From contig NZ_JADWYX010000037.1 of assembly GCF_016786355.1 (NCBI RefSeq), positions 16,175 through 80,174 of the forward strand: 64,000 nt of DNA, written 5' to 3'. This DNA is from Frankia sp. AgB1.9 (GTDB lineage Bacteria; Actinomycetota; Actinomycetes; Frankiales; Frankiaceae). Positions 30,156 to 39,115 of the stretch are shown here, piece after piece (positions within the stretch are counted from its first letter, which is position 1; each line of letters opens with the position of its first letter). A program made the translations under genes and the position numbers. A model generated the notes under the pieces. The model had not been told where the DNA came from, ran no database searches, and saw only the letters and a program-made list of their open reading frames with translations.

Positions 30156-31024
30156 CACCGGTCCACCAGGTCGGCGTTCACCGCGGCGAGCGCCTCGATG
30201 AAGTCGAGGTATTCGCCGAGGGTGTCGCACGCGTGGGTCACCGCCACGACGGTCGCCCCGGCGGCCGCCGTGGCGGCGAGGATGTCCTGGGTCTGGCGGG
30301 GTTCCCTGACGGGGTCCAGCCCGCCGGCGGGCGGGAGCACCACGGTGAAGTCGGCCGGCAGCTCGACCTGGCGCAGCCACTGTTCGGCCTGTGCCGGCTT
30401 CACGGCGAAGGGGCACCAGCCGTCGCCGAGCGCGGCGGCTCGGCGCAGCGAGCGCAGGGTGCGGCCGCCGACCCAGATCGGGACGTGCGCCTGCACGGCA
30501 CACGGATCGACGACCAGGTCACCGAAAGCGTAAAAGTCGCCCTGGTAGGACGGCTTGGATGCGGACAGCGCGGCGCGCAGGGCACGAAGCGCGTCGTCGC
30601 TGCGGGGCCCCCGGTCGTCGTAGGGCGCGCCGATCAGGTCGAACTCTTCCCGCAGCGTCCCGACGCCCACTCCGAGGATCACCCGGCCGTCGCTCACCAC
30701 GTCCAGCGTCCCGTAGCGCTTGGCCAGCTCGAGCGGGTGGTGGTAGGGGAGAACCAGGACGTTGGTAGCGAACCGGATCCGACGGGTGCGGGCGGCGAGG
30801 TAGCCGAAGGTGGCGAGCGGGTCCCAGTAGCGGGCGCCGCGGCGGGCGAGCTCGGCGGCCGGCAGCGCGATGTGCTCGCTGCACGTCAGGTGGTGATAGC
30901 CGAGCCGGTCGGCCGTTTCGGCGACCCGGGCCACGTCCTCGACCGACGCCGACTCCTCCCAGGCCCCGTGCGCCCCGGGGGTCATCGTGACGACCGGTGT
31001 GCCAATTGCCAGCTGCACCTTCAC
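30155..31024 (-). CDS. LLM-class (probably F420-dependent) oxidoreductase
   Basis: 289 aa, ATG 31024. Luciferase-like TIM barrel: ETADRLGYHHLTCSEHIALP near the N-terminus, IRFATNVLVLPYHHPLELAK in the centre, then RVILGVGVGTLREEFDLIG and VPIWVGGRT. This pattern is that of actinobacterial TIGR03619-type F420-dependent members. They move hydride to or from diverse substrates using coenzyme F420, with FMN as an alternative. Its stop overlaps the TetR start, so both are co-translated. It is divergent from a CoA ligase with site D between. Confidence 0.87.
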   Translation of the reverse strand: MKVQLAIGTPVVTMTPGAHGAWEESASVEDVARVAETADRLGYHHLTCSEHIALPAAELARRGARYWDPLATFGYLAARTRRIRFATNVLVLPYHHPLELAKRYGTLDVVSDGRVILGVGVGTLREEFDLIGAPYDDRGPRSDDALRALRAALSASKPSYQGDFYAFGDLVVDPCAVQAHVPIWVGGRTLRSLRRAAALGDGWCPFAVKPAQAEQWLRQVELPADFTVVLPPAGGLDPVREPRQTQDILAATAAAGATVVAVTHACDTLGEYLDFIEALAAVNADLVDR

Positions 31025-31380
31025 GAGTCCTCAGCCTTCGCGTAGCTACTGCGTCCCGCAGGAGTAGACGGTCTGGTCACGGTCGCGTCCGTCGGCACGG
31101 GTCCGAGGGTCGTATCGCCCGCGTGATCCAGCGCCGACGCAGGTGGCTCCTGGCGGCACCTCCTAGGCATACTCGGCCCCGGCGTGACATGTGACGGTAC
31201 GCTAATGCTGTAACATCTCGTCTGGCAAGAGCCAGCCAGCCGCCCTTCCATCGGGTGCCGCCAGGGCCGGCCCCCAGCGGCGGATCACGGCGTTCGAGCT
31301 GTTGACGAGTCTCTACGTTGACGTCAATCTCGATGTCAACCGAGCGTGAGATTCCCTGGAGCCCGATAGGAGACAGCCTC
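31025..31380. other. Divergent promoter region, LLM-tetR / CoA ligase
   Basis: About 355 bp with no credible gene. It holds dyad site D (31317-31340), an extra GTTGAC direct repeat at 31301, and an AT-richer patch (31190-31215) that could contain a promoter. The ligase ribosome site AGGAGA lies at 31369-31375. Confidence 0.5.
31317..31340. promoter_or_regulatory. Operator-like dyad, site D
   Basis: Perfectly paired outer arms GTTGAC (31317-31322) and GTCAAC (31335-31340), with inner GTCAATCTCGAT. Aligned to site A it matches over GACGTCAA and GATGT. It lies 40 bp before the ligase start and within the LLM-tetR upstream region. Confidence 0.7.
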
Positions 31381-32838
31381 GTGGAGTCCGAGGTAAGCAA
31401 CGCACGCCGCATCCGGCAGCTCGCCGAGGAGCACCCGGACGAGATCGCGCTGCGGCACATCGCGCTGGACGGCGGCGAGCCGGCGTTCACCTGGGAATGG
31501 CTGGACCGGCGGTCGAGTCAGCTCGCCGCCGCGCTTCTCGCGCGCGGACTCGACGTGGGCGACAACCTGGCCCTCGGACTGCGCAACACACCCCAGTTCG
31601 TGCTGGCCGCTCTGGCGGCCTGGAAGGTCGGCGCGGTCCCGATCCCGGTGCGCTGGGACGTTCCCGACTGGGAGCTGGCCCGCATCCGGGAAGTCATCGC
31701 GCCACGGATCTTCCTGGGCGCCGCCGACCTCTCATGGATCGACGCGACGGAGAACGACCCCGTTCCCGACCTGCCCGACCGGGTCTCGCCACAGGTGAAC
31801 GGCATCTGCAGCAGCGGATCGACCGGTACACCGAAGGTGATCCTGACCAGCCGGCCGTCGGTCTACGACGCCAGGCTGGCGACACCCTTCGCCCAGTCGT
31901 GGGGACCGGTGCCCCTCCCCCAGACGATCCTCGTGCCCGCGCCCATGTACCACGCCAACGGCTTCACGACCCTGCACAACCTGCTCGGCGGCGACCGACT
32001 GGTCGTGATGGAGAAGTTCGACGCGGCCCGCGTCGTCGACGTCATCGAACGGCACCGGATCAGCACCTTCACCGCCACCCCGACGATGCTGCAGCGGATC
32101 GCCGACCTGCCCGGCATCGAGAGCCGCGACCTGTCCAGCCTCGACTGGTTCATGCAGGGCGCGGCGCCCATGCCGGCCTCCCTGGTGCACCGGTGGGCGG
32201 GCCTGATCGGCGCCGAGAAGATCGTCATGGCCTACGGCATGACCGAGGGACTCGGACTCACCGCGCTACGCGGCGACGAATGGATGACCCACCAGGGCAG
32301 CGTCGGCCGCGGCTACGCCGGCACCGAGGTACGCATCCTCGACCCCGAGGGCACCAGGCTGCCCGCCGGCGAGATCGGGGAGATCTACCTGCGCTCGACC
32401 TCGTCCCGCGGCTACCAGTACCTCGGCAACGTCGCCCGCATGAAGGCCACCCCCGACGGTTTCCAGACCGCCGGTGACATGGGCTACCTCGACGCCGACG
32501 GCTACCTGCACCTCATCGACCGGCGCGTCGACCTCATCATCACCGGCGGCGCCAACGTCTACCCCGCCGAGGTCGAAGCCGCCCTCATCGACCACCCCGC
32601 CATCGCCGACATCGTCGTGGTCGGGCTGCGCGACCCCGAATGGGGCCGCCGCGTCCACGCCATCATCGAACCCGCCCACTCCAGCGACCCCCCAGCCGCG
32701 GCCGACGTCATCGGGTACGCCAAAAGCCGCCTCGCGCCCTACAAGGTTCCGAAGACCATCGAGATCGTCGACGCGATCCCCCGCAGCGAAGCCACCAAAG
32801 TCAACCGCGGCGCCCTCGTCGCGGCCCGTGGCGGCTGA
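31381..32838 (+). CDS. Acyl-CoA synthetase / AMP-dependent ligase
   Basis: 485 aa from GTG 31381, seven bases after AGGAGA; upstream in-frame starts overlap operator site D. ANL-superfamily motifs: P-loop SSGSTGTPKVI, YGMTEG, GDMGYLDADGYLHLIDR, and the C-terminal KVNRGAL Lys region. It activates a carboxylic acid as acyl-AMP then acyl-CoA. It is shorter than the other two ligases here. Co-regulation with LLM, SDR and binding-protein genes through the dyads suggests it primes the imported substrate of that set. The acid substrate is unknown. Confidence 0.88.
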   Translation: MESEVSNARRIRQLAEEHPDEIALRHIALDGGEPAFTWEWLDRRSSQLAAALLARGLDVGDNLALGLRNTPQFVLAALAAWKVGAVPIPVRWDVPDWELARIREVIAPRIFLGAADLSWIDATENDPVPDLPDRVSPQVNGICSSGSTGTPKVILTSRPSVYDARLATPFAQSWGPVPLPQTILVPAPMYHANGFTTLHNLLGGDRLVVMEKFDAARVVDVIERHRISTFTATPTMLQRIADLPGIESRDLSSLDWFMQGAAPMPASLVHRWAGLIGAEKIVMAYGMTEGLGLTALRGDEWMTHQGSVGRGYAGTEVRILDPEGTRLPAGEIGEIYLRSTSSRGYQYLGNVARMKATPDGFQTAGDMGYLDADGYLHLIDRRVDLIITGGANVYPAEVEAALIDHPAIADIVVVGLRDPEWGRRVHAIIEPAHSSDPPAAADVIGYAKSRLAPYKVPKTIEIVDAIPRSEATKVNRGALVAARGG

Positions 32839-32905
32839 ACACCGCAGCCGCACTCCCCCACATCAGCCAGGAGCCCGAGCTGAGGCACCTGCCATCCAAG
32901 GATGC

Positions 32906-33586
32906 TCAGGGCAGGACAGGCCGCGGGCCGCCCTGCCTTGCCTCGTCAGCTCGACTCGGATCGAGGTGAGCGGTTGCCGGGACCGTCGGACCGGCAGACA
33001 GCGCCGGCCCGATCCACCGCCGAAGGAACCTGCGAAGATCGTCGCCGGAGCGCGGCTGCTCCAGTGGCGCGATGACCATCGACTGGATGATCCGTAGCAG
33101 GAACTCTACGAGTTCGTCGAGCGCTCGGTCGTCGTAGCCGAGGGCGGCCCAGTCGATGCGGGTGTCCACGAGGATCATCCGGCATCGGGCGATGGCGGTC
33201 GACGTCAACATCTGGCGACTGAAGAGCTCCGCCCGTCCGCTGGTGAGCAGCAGCGTCAGGAACAACTCGTTCGGCAGCTGCTCGATGACGTAGGCAACCG
33301 CCTCGACAACCATGTCGATCGGGCTGTACGCCCTTGCGACGACCGCCCGCGTACGCGCGACCCAGTCGTCGAGTGCCAGCTCGGCGACGCCGCCGAACAG
33401 GTCCTCGGTGCTCATGAAGTAGCGGTAGATGGTCCGCCGGGTGATGCCGAGCTCAAGCGCGACGCCGGACAGGGTGGTCCGCGCTGGTCCTTCCCGCTCG
33501 ATGCACTGCACGGCCGCGTCAAGGATGCGCCCGCGCGCCTCGCCGTCGTCTCTGGGCGGGGAGCCGCCCCAACCCCTACGCCCCAA
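32906..33586 (-). CDS. TetR family transcriptional regulator
   Basis: 226 aa; the apparent start at 33586 is TTG, with weak GGAAG upstream, so the exact N-terminus is uncertain. Helix-turn-helix: EARGRILDAAVQCIEREG, LSGVALELGITRRTIYRYF. The C-terminal domain (AYVIEQLPNELFLTLLL, DELVEFLLRIIQSMVIAPLEQ) resembles mycobacterial/rhodococcal TetRs found near lipid- or steroid-catabolic genes. It is divergent from the P450 that begins the 12.5 kb catabolic run, with a 13-bp palindrome between, and is the likely local repressor. Confidence 0.86.
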   Translation of the reverse strand: MGRRGWGGSPPRDDGEARGRILDAAVQCIEREGPARTTLSGVALELGITRRTIYRYFMSTEDLFGGVAELALDDWVARTRAVVARAYSPIDMVVEAVAYVIEQLPNELFLTLLLTSGRAELFSRQMLTSTAIARCRMILVDTRIDWAALGYDDRALDELVEFLLRIIQSMVIAPLEQPRSGDDLRRFLRRWIGPALSAGPTVPATAHLDPSRADEARQGGPRPVLP

Positions 33587-33627
33587 CGTCGGTTGACTTC
33601 CCCAGCCGCATGGGCTAACTCTATCTC

Positions 33628-33640
33628 AAGTTACAAACTT
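33628..33640. promoter_or_regulatory. 13-bp palindrome, TetR/P450 intergenic
   Basis: AAGTT-ACA-AACTT, perfect 5-bp arms in an AT-richer patch 42 bp from the TetR start. It is a candidate operator for this regulator; short, so chance occurrence is possible. Confidence 0.45.
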
Positions 33641-33880
33641 CCGATCATGTGCAATCAGGAACGGTCGCGCGTCCTGGCTCCGCGTGACCAGGTCGCCCGT
33701 CACGACGCACCCGTTCGAGTCGTGGCGAGCCGCCGGGTCGTCGCTTGGCCAGCGCCGAACCGCTGCCAGGCACGGAGCGGTGACGGCAGCCGACGTCTCG
33801 ACCGGCGCTCGGGCGCAGGCGCCGCAGGCGCGGAGCCGCGGCTGCACGGTCCAGGGCACGGACACCGGCATGGAGGGTGA

Positions 33881-35092
33881 GTGGACAGCATCGAGGACCG
33901 CATCGATCTCGTGGACGGCGCGTTCTGGGGACGCAACCCGCACGACGAGCTGGCCTGGCTTCGGGCTAACGCGCCCGTCTGGCGGGACCCGCGGACCGGC
34001 GTCTGGGGGGTCGCGACCTACGACCTCGTCAAGTACGTCTCCACCCGTCCGGAGCTGTTCAGTAACGCGGGCGGGATCCGACCGGACCAGGATGCCGTGC
34101 CGATGATGATCGACATGGACGACCCGGCGCACTGGAAGCACCGGAAGCTGGTGAACAAGGGGTTCACCCCCAAGCGGGTCGGACAGAAGGAGGCGTCGAT
34201 CCGCCAGATCGTCGACGTGATCCTCGACGGCGTGTGCGAGCGCGGCACCTGCGACCTCGTCCAGGACATCGCGGCCTGGCTCCCGCTGATCGTCATCGCC
34301 GACGAGCTGGGAGTCGACCCCGCCGACCGCGCGCAGCTGCTCCAGTGGAGCGAAGACATGATGGGGGCTCTCGGGCAGCGCGACGAGGAGGCGATGCAGC
34401 GCGCCGCGCGGGCCGGGATGGGTTACTACGCCTACGCCCAACGCGTCATCGACTCGCGGCGTGAACGCCCGACCGAGGACCTGATGAGCATCCTGGTGCA
34501 TGCCGAGGTCGACGGCGACCGCCTCGAGGACAGCGAGATCATCAGCGAGTCGCTGCTGGTCCTCAACGGCGGTGACGAGACGACGCGCCATGTCATCTCC
34601 GGCGGGGTCTACGAGCTGCTCCGCGCGCCCGCCAACTGGGAGGCGCTCCGCCGCGATCGAGCCCTGATCCCCGCGGCCGTCGAGGAGATGCTGCGCTGGG
34701 TCAGCCCGATCAAGAACATGGCCCGCACCGCGACCACCGACCTCGACCTCGCCGGCCAGCGGATCGCCGCCGGCGACACCCTGCTCCTGCTCTACCCCTC
34801 GGCCAATCGCGACGAGGCGGTCTTCAAGGAGCCGTTCAGGTTCGACATCCGCCGCAGCCCGAACGAACACGTGGCCTTCGGCTTCGGCGCGCACTACTGC
34901 CTCGGAACGAACCTCGCCCGCCTCGAACTACGCGTCGTACTCGACCGACTCCTCGACCGGATGCCCGACCTCGCCCTGGTCAACGCCGACGAGCCGAAAC
35001 ACCGGGCGGCGAACTTCGTGAGCGGCTACGAGAGTGTGCCCGTCCGTTTCACTCCTACCCGGCCGCTCGGTGTCCAGGCGGTCCATCAGTGA
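33881..35092 (+). CDS. Cytochrome P450 (CYP125/CYP142-like)
   Basis: 403 aa, GTG 33881 after GGAGGG. I-helix GGDETTRH (acid-alcohol pair as ET), K-helix EEMLRW (ExxR) and heme loop FGFGAHYCLG with Cys340. The N-terminus is soluble, as in bacterial P450s. The GGDETTRH form and the loop resemble actinobacterial steroid side-chain and alkyl hydroxylases, which oxidise a terminal methyl to alcohol or acid. As first gene of the run it could supply the substrate for the alcohol and aldehyde dehydrogenases. Ferredoxin and reductase partners are not encoded nearby. Confidence 0.9.
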   Translation: MDSIEDRIDLVDGAFWGRNPHDELAWLRANAPVWRDPRTGVWGVATYDLVKYVSTRPELFSNAGGIRPDQDAVPMMIDMDDPAHWKHRKLVNKGFTPKRVGQKEASIRQIVDVILDGVCERGTCDLVQDIAAWLPLIVIADELGVDPADRAQLLQWSEDMMGALGQRDEEAMQRAARAGMGYYAYAQRVIDSRRERPTEDLMSILVHAEVDGDRLEDSEIISESLLVLNGGDETTRHVISGGVYELLRAPANWEALRRDRALIPAAVEEMLRWVSPIKNMARTATTDLDLAGQRIAAGDTLLLLYPSANRDEAVFKEPFRFDIRRSPNEHVAFGFGAHYCLGTNLARLELRVVLDRLLDRMPDLALVNADEPKHRAANFVSGYESVPVRFTPTRPLGVQAVHQ

Positions 35093-35135
35093 CGGCGCCG
35101 TTATCCGTCTTCGAGGACGCGGAAGGGGAATTGCC

Positions 35136-35933
35136 ATGTCGCAGTTGCTAGTCGAGCGTGACGGCGCGGTCCTGCAGCTCACGTTGAACCGTCCCAAGCG
35201 ACTGAACGCGATCACGAGCACGATGCTCGCCCGCATCGTCGACGCCTGCGCCGAGGCCAGTGCTGACGACGACATTCGCTGCATCGTGATCACGGGAGCC
35301 GAGGGGAACTTCTCGGCGGGCGCCGATCTGCGGGCGATGGCAGGTGACCCGGATGACGAGGGTGCCGCCGACCTCGCCCAGCGGCGGATCGTCGACCCGA
35401 GGTACGTCGAGCGGGGCTTCCTGAAGATCGGCCGACCCCCGAAGCCGATCATCTCGGCCGTCGAGGGGGTCTGTATCGCTGGTGGAACCGAGATCCTCCT
35501 CGGGACCGACATTCGCGTCGCCGGTCGTGGTGCCCGCTTCGGCTTGTCCGAGGCGCGCTGGTCGCTGTACCCGAACATGGGCTCGCCGGTGCGCCTTCCC
35601 CGGCAGATCTCCTACACCAAGGCGGCCGAGATCCTGCTGACCGGTCGGCACATCTCGGCCGACGAAGCCGAGCGCATCGGCCTGATCGGCCGCGTCGTCG
35701 ACGACGGCGAGGCGCTCAGCGCGGCGCGCGAGATCGCCGATCAGATCTGCGCGAACGGCCCGCTCGCCGTGGAGGCGATCCTGGCCACGATCCGGGAGTC
35801 CTCGGGCCTGACGGAGGACGAGGGATTCGCGCGGGAGCTGGAGCGAAGCCGCGCGGTGTTCGCGTCCGAGGACGCCAAGGAGGGTCCGAATGCGTTCACC
35901 GAGAAGCGAACTCCGAATTTCCGGCGTCGATGA
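35136..35933 (+). CDS. Enoyl-CoA hydratase/isomerase family protein
   Basis: 265 aa, ATG 35136 after GGAAGGGGA. Crotonase fold: LNRPKRLNAITSTML, oxyanion segment NFSAGADLRAM, and GVCIAGGTEILLGTDI followed by FGLSEARWSLYPNMGS. The Glu in GGTE and the Glu in LSEA correspond to the two hydratase glutamates, so hydration of an enoyl-CoA is plausible. It follows the P450 by 43 bp and precedes a CoA ligase by 22 bp in one operon. Isomerase or hydrolase members of the family cannot be excluded. Confidence 0.88.
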   Translation: MSQLLVERDGAVLQLTLNRPKRLNAITSTMLARIVDACAEASADDDIRCIVITGAEGNFSAGADLRAMAGDPDDEGAADLAQRRIVDPRYVERGFLKIGRPPKPIISAVEGVCIAGGTEILLGTDIRVAGRGARFGLSEARWSLYPNMGSPVRLPRQISYTKAAEILLTGRHISADEAERIGLIGRVVDDGEALSAAREIADQICANGPLAVEAILATIRESSGLTEDEGFARELERSRAVFASEDAKEGPNAFTEKRTPNFRRR

Positions 35934-35955
35934 CCGGCGTGGAGAGGATGTCGAG

Positions 35956-37515
35956 ATGAAGGACTTATACCGGCCGATGTTTCTGCCTGATCTCCTGATC
36001 AGGGCGCTGGAGAGGAACGGTGACCGACCCGCGGTCAACATCGGCGACGAGACGCTCTCCTCCCAGCAGACGCGCGACGCGATCAGCCGCTATGTGCAGG
36101 CTTTCCGTGCCCGAGGCCTGGAACAGGGAACCGGTGTGGCGACGCTGTCGAAGAACCGCGTCGAGGTGCTGTTCTCCATGGGCGCGGTCATGGTGTCCGG
36201 GTGCCGGAACACCGCGCTGCATCCGCTCGGCTCGCTGGAGGACCATGCCTACGTTCTCGAGGATGCCGGTATCGGGGCACTGCTGTTCGACCCGGCTTTC
36301 TCCGATCACGTGCGAGAGCTAGGCGAACGCCTTCCCGGTCTTTTGCTGCTCTCCTACGGCGAGGCACCTGTCGGCGAGGACCTGATCAGCCTCGCGGCGA
36401 CGTTCGCGCCAGCGCGGCTCGTGGCTCCTGCGGTGGATTCCGAGGACATCTCGGCCCTCGCCTACACCGGTGGCACGACCGGCAGACCCAAGGGCGTGAT
36501 GGCCACCTACCGCAGCAGCGCCGCGATGGCGCAGATCATGATGTCGGAGTGGCAGTGGCCCGCCGAGGTCCGCCACCTCGTGTGCACCCCGCTCAGTCAC
36601 GCCGGTTCGTCGATTTTCGTGCCGTTGCAGCTGCAGGGCGCGGTGATGTTCGTGTTGCCGACGTTCGAGGCAGGCGCGGTGCTCGAGGCGATCGAGCGCC
36701 ACCGCATCACGACCGTCATGCTCGTCCCTTCCATGATCTACGCGCTTCTCGATCACCCGAGGTTCGCGGAGACCGACCTGTCCAGTCTGCAGTCGGTGTA
36801 TTACGGCGGGTCGGCGATCTCGCCCACTCGCCTGCGGGAAGCGGTCGAGAAGATGGGACCGGTCTTCGTCCAGTTCTTCGGGCAGACGGAATGCCCGATG
36901 ACGGTCACTGTGCTGCGCAAGGAGGAGCACCTCACCGACGATCTGGCGCGGCTGGCGTCCTGCGGCCGGCCCGTTCCCTGGGCCCATGTCGCGCTGCTCG
37001 ACGACGACGGCAAGGAAGTAGCCAAGGGCGAGCCCGGCGAGTTGTGCGTCCGCGGCCCGCTGGTGATGCGAGGCTACTGGAACAAGCCCGAGGAGACGGC
37101 CCAGGCGTTAGAGGGTGACTGGCTGCACACCGGCGACGTGTGCCGCGAGGACGAACAGGGCTTCCTCACGATCGTCGACCGCAAGAAAAACATGATTGTT
37201 TCGGGCGGGTTCAACCTGTTCCCACGCGAAATCGAGGACGTGATCTCCAGGCATCCTTCGGTCGCCGCTGTCGCTGTCGTCGGTGTCCCGGACGAGAAAT
37301 GGGGCGAGGCGGTGAAGGCGGTCGTGGTCGCCCGGCAGGGGAAGGCCGTCGACACCGCGGAAATTATCGCCCTGGTGAAACGGCACAAGGGTTCGCACCA
37401 CGCGCCGAAATCGATCGACATCGTCGATGCGATCCCGGTCAGCCCGTTGGGAAAACCAGACAAGAAGGCTTTGCGCGCCCGTTACTGGGCCGGTGCCGAA
37501 CGGCTTGTCCACTGA
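35956..37515 (+). CDS. Fatty-acid-type CoA ligase
   Basis: 519 aa, ATG 35956 after GGAGAGGA. ANL motifs: AYTGGTTGRPKGVM, FGQTECP, GDVCREDEQGFLTIVDRKK, and the C-terminal GKPDKKALR Lys. It forms an acyl-CoA thioester at ATP cost. Position between the crotonase and the aldehyde dehydrogenase makes it the likely activator of the acid made by the oxidising enzymes of this operon. It belongs to the FadD-like group common in actinobacterial steroid and terpenoid clusters, but chain length cannot be read. Confidence 0.9.
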   Translation: MKDLYRPMFLPDLLIRALERNGDRPAVNIGDETLSSQQTRDAISRYVQAFRARGLEQGTGVATLSKNRVEVLFSMGAVMVSGCRNTALHPLGSLEDHAYVLEDAGIGALLFDPAFSDHVRELGERLPGLLLLSYGEAPVGEDLISLAATFAPARLVAPAVDSEDISALAYTGGTTGRPKGVMATYRSSAAMAQIMMSEWQWPAEVRHLVCTPLSHAGSSIFVPLQLQGAVMFVLPTFEAGAVLEAIERHRITTVMLVPSMIYALLDHPRFAETDLSSLQSVYYGGSAISPTRLREAVEKMGPVFVQFFGQTECPMTVTVLRKEEHLTDDLARLASCGRPVPWAHVALLDDDGKEVAKGEPGELCVRGPLVMRGYWNKPEETAQALEGDWLHTGDVCREDEQGFLTIVDRKKNMIVSGGFNLFPREIEDVISRHPSVAAVAVVGVPDEKWGEAVKAVVVARQGKAVDTAEIIALVKRHKGSHHAPKSIDIVDAIPVSPLGKPDKKALRARYWAGAERLVH

Positions 37516-37563
37516 GCACGACCGTGACCCGCCGACGTTGGCCCGCCGGGTGAAAGAGGAAGC

Positions 37564-39009
37564 ATGAGCGTCACGAAGGACACCCTGTACATCGGCGGCG
37601 AGTGGGTGCGATCCCACGGTTCCGCAACGATCGAGGTCATCTCCCCGCACACCGAGGAGCTGGTGGCGACGGTGCCGGGGGCCGATGCGGGCGACGTCGA
37701 TCGCGCCGTCACCGCTGCCCGGCGGGCCTTCGACGAGGGCCCATGGCCCCACACCTCGCCGAAGGACCGCGCCGAGGTGATCCGCGCCATCAGCGCGGCC
37801 ATCAAGGCCCGGGCGCAGGAGTTCGCCGACACCGCGACCCGGGAGATGGGGTCACCCAACGGGTTCGCCCTCATGGGCAACGTCTATGCGTCCACGCTCG
37901 TACTGGACGGGTTCGCTGGCCTGCTCGACACGTTCGCGTTCGAGGAACAGCGGCCGGGCCTGCTGGGGATGTCCCGGGTCGTGAAGCATCCGGTCGGGGT
38001 GAGCGCCGGTATCGCGCCGTGGAACGTACCGCTGTTCATCATCGCGATGAAGCTCGGTGCCTGTCTGGCCGCCGGTTCGACCATGATCGTGAAGTCGGCG
38101 CCCGAGTCGCCGCTCACCGGCTACCTGCTGGCGGAGGTGCTCGACACGGCCGGGCTGCCGCCTGGTGTCGTGAGTGTGATCGCGGCCGGCGCTGAGGCGA
38201 GCGAGGCACTGGTCCGTCATCCCGGGGTCGACAAGGTGTCGTTCACCGGCAGCACCGCCGTCGGCCGCCGGATTGGCGCCATCTGCGGCGAGCACCTCAA
38301 ACGCTGCACGCTGGAGCTCGGCGGAAAGTCGGCCTCGATCATGCTTGAGGACGCCGACCTGTCCAAGGCCATTCCGGAGCTGCTCCCGGCGGCGTTCATG
38401 AACAGCGGGCAGGCGTGCGTCGCGCAGACCCGGGTACTCGTGCCCCGCAGCCGCCACGACGAGGTCGTCCAGGCACTCGCCGACGCGATAGGCGCCATCA
38501 AGGTCGGCGACCCCGCGGACCCGGAGACGTTCGTGGGCCCGCTCGTGGCCCAGCGCCAGCGCGCCCGGGTGGAAGGCCTCATCCAGGCCGGGGTGGACGA
38601 GGGCGCCCGGCTGATCTGTGGGGGTGGCCGGCCCGCGCACCTCGCCCGCGGCTGGTACGTCGAGCCGACCCTCTTCGCCGACGTCGACAGTCGCATGCGC
38701 ATCGCGCAGGAGGAGGTCTTCGGCCCGGTGCTGTCGGTGCTGCCCTACGACAGTGAGGACGAGGCCGTGCGCATCGCCAACGACTCGCCTTATGGGCTCT
38801 CGGGCTCGGTCTGGACCAGCGACGTCGAGCGCGGGACCGCGCTGGGCAGGCGGGTGCGCACCGGCACGTTCGCGGTCAACTCCGGCGCGGTGATCGACCT
38901 GCTGAATCCTTTCGGCGGTTTCAAGCAGTCAGGGCTCGGCCGTGAGCTCGGCCGCGAGGGCCTCGAAGCCTATCTCGAAACCCAGACCATCATTCCGCCC
39001 GCAGGCTGA
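37564..39009 (+). CDS. NAD(P)-dependent aldehyde dehydrogenase
   Basis: 481 aa, ATG 37564 after AGAGGAAGC. Complete ALDH features: APWNVPLF, FTGSTAVGRRI, catalytic-base LELGGKS (Glu), nucleophile NSGQACV (Cys), and PFGGFKQSGLGRE near the C-terminus. It oxidises an aldehyde to the acid in the cytosol, the step following the alcohol dehydrogenase encoded next. Length matches the family. The order P450, ligase, ALDH, ADH is consistent with terminal oxidation of an alkyl group and then CoA activation. Confidence 0.94.
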   Translation: MSVTKDTLYIGGEWVRSHGSATIEVISPHTEELVATVPGADAGDVDRAVTAARRAFDEGPWPHTSPKDRAEVIRAISAAIKARAQEFADTATREMGSPNGFALMGNVYASTLVLDGFAGLLDTFAFEEQRPGLLGMSRVVKHPVGVSAGIAPWNVPLFIIAMKLGACLAAGSTMIVKSAPESPLTGYLLAEVLDTAGLPPGVVSVIAAGAEASEALVRHPGVDKVSFTGSTAVGRRIGAICGEHLKRCTLELGGKSASIMLEDADLSKAIPELLPAAFMNSGQACVAQTRVLVPRSRHDEVVQALADAIGAIKVGDPADPETFVGPLVAQRQRARVEGLIQAGVDEGARLICGGGRPAHLARGWYVEPTLFADVDSRMRIAQEEVFGPVLSVLPYDSEDEAVRIANDSPYGLSGSVWTSDVERGTALGRRVRTGTFAVNSGAVIDLLNPFGGFKQSGLGRELGREGLEAYLETQTIIPPAG

Positions 39010-39115
39010 GCGGACAACCTCGGCTAAGGGCGCGCCCCTGCCGCGGAAACACCTCGAACAGCTGGATCGAAACACAGTTCCGGCTTCGATTTCGCATTGG
39101 AGTAACCAAGCTTCC

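Noticed and set aside
33197-33212. Partial match GACGTCAACAT to the dyad core
   Set aside because: Lies inside the TetR coding sequence (Leu-Thr-Ser-Thr) and lacks the second half of the dyad.
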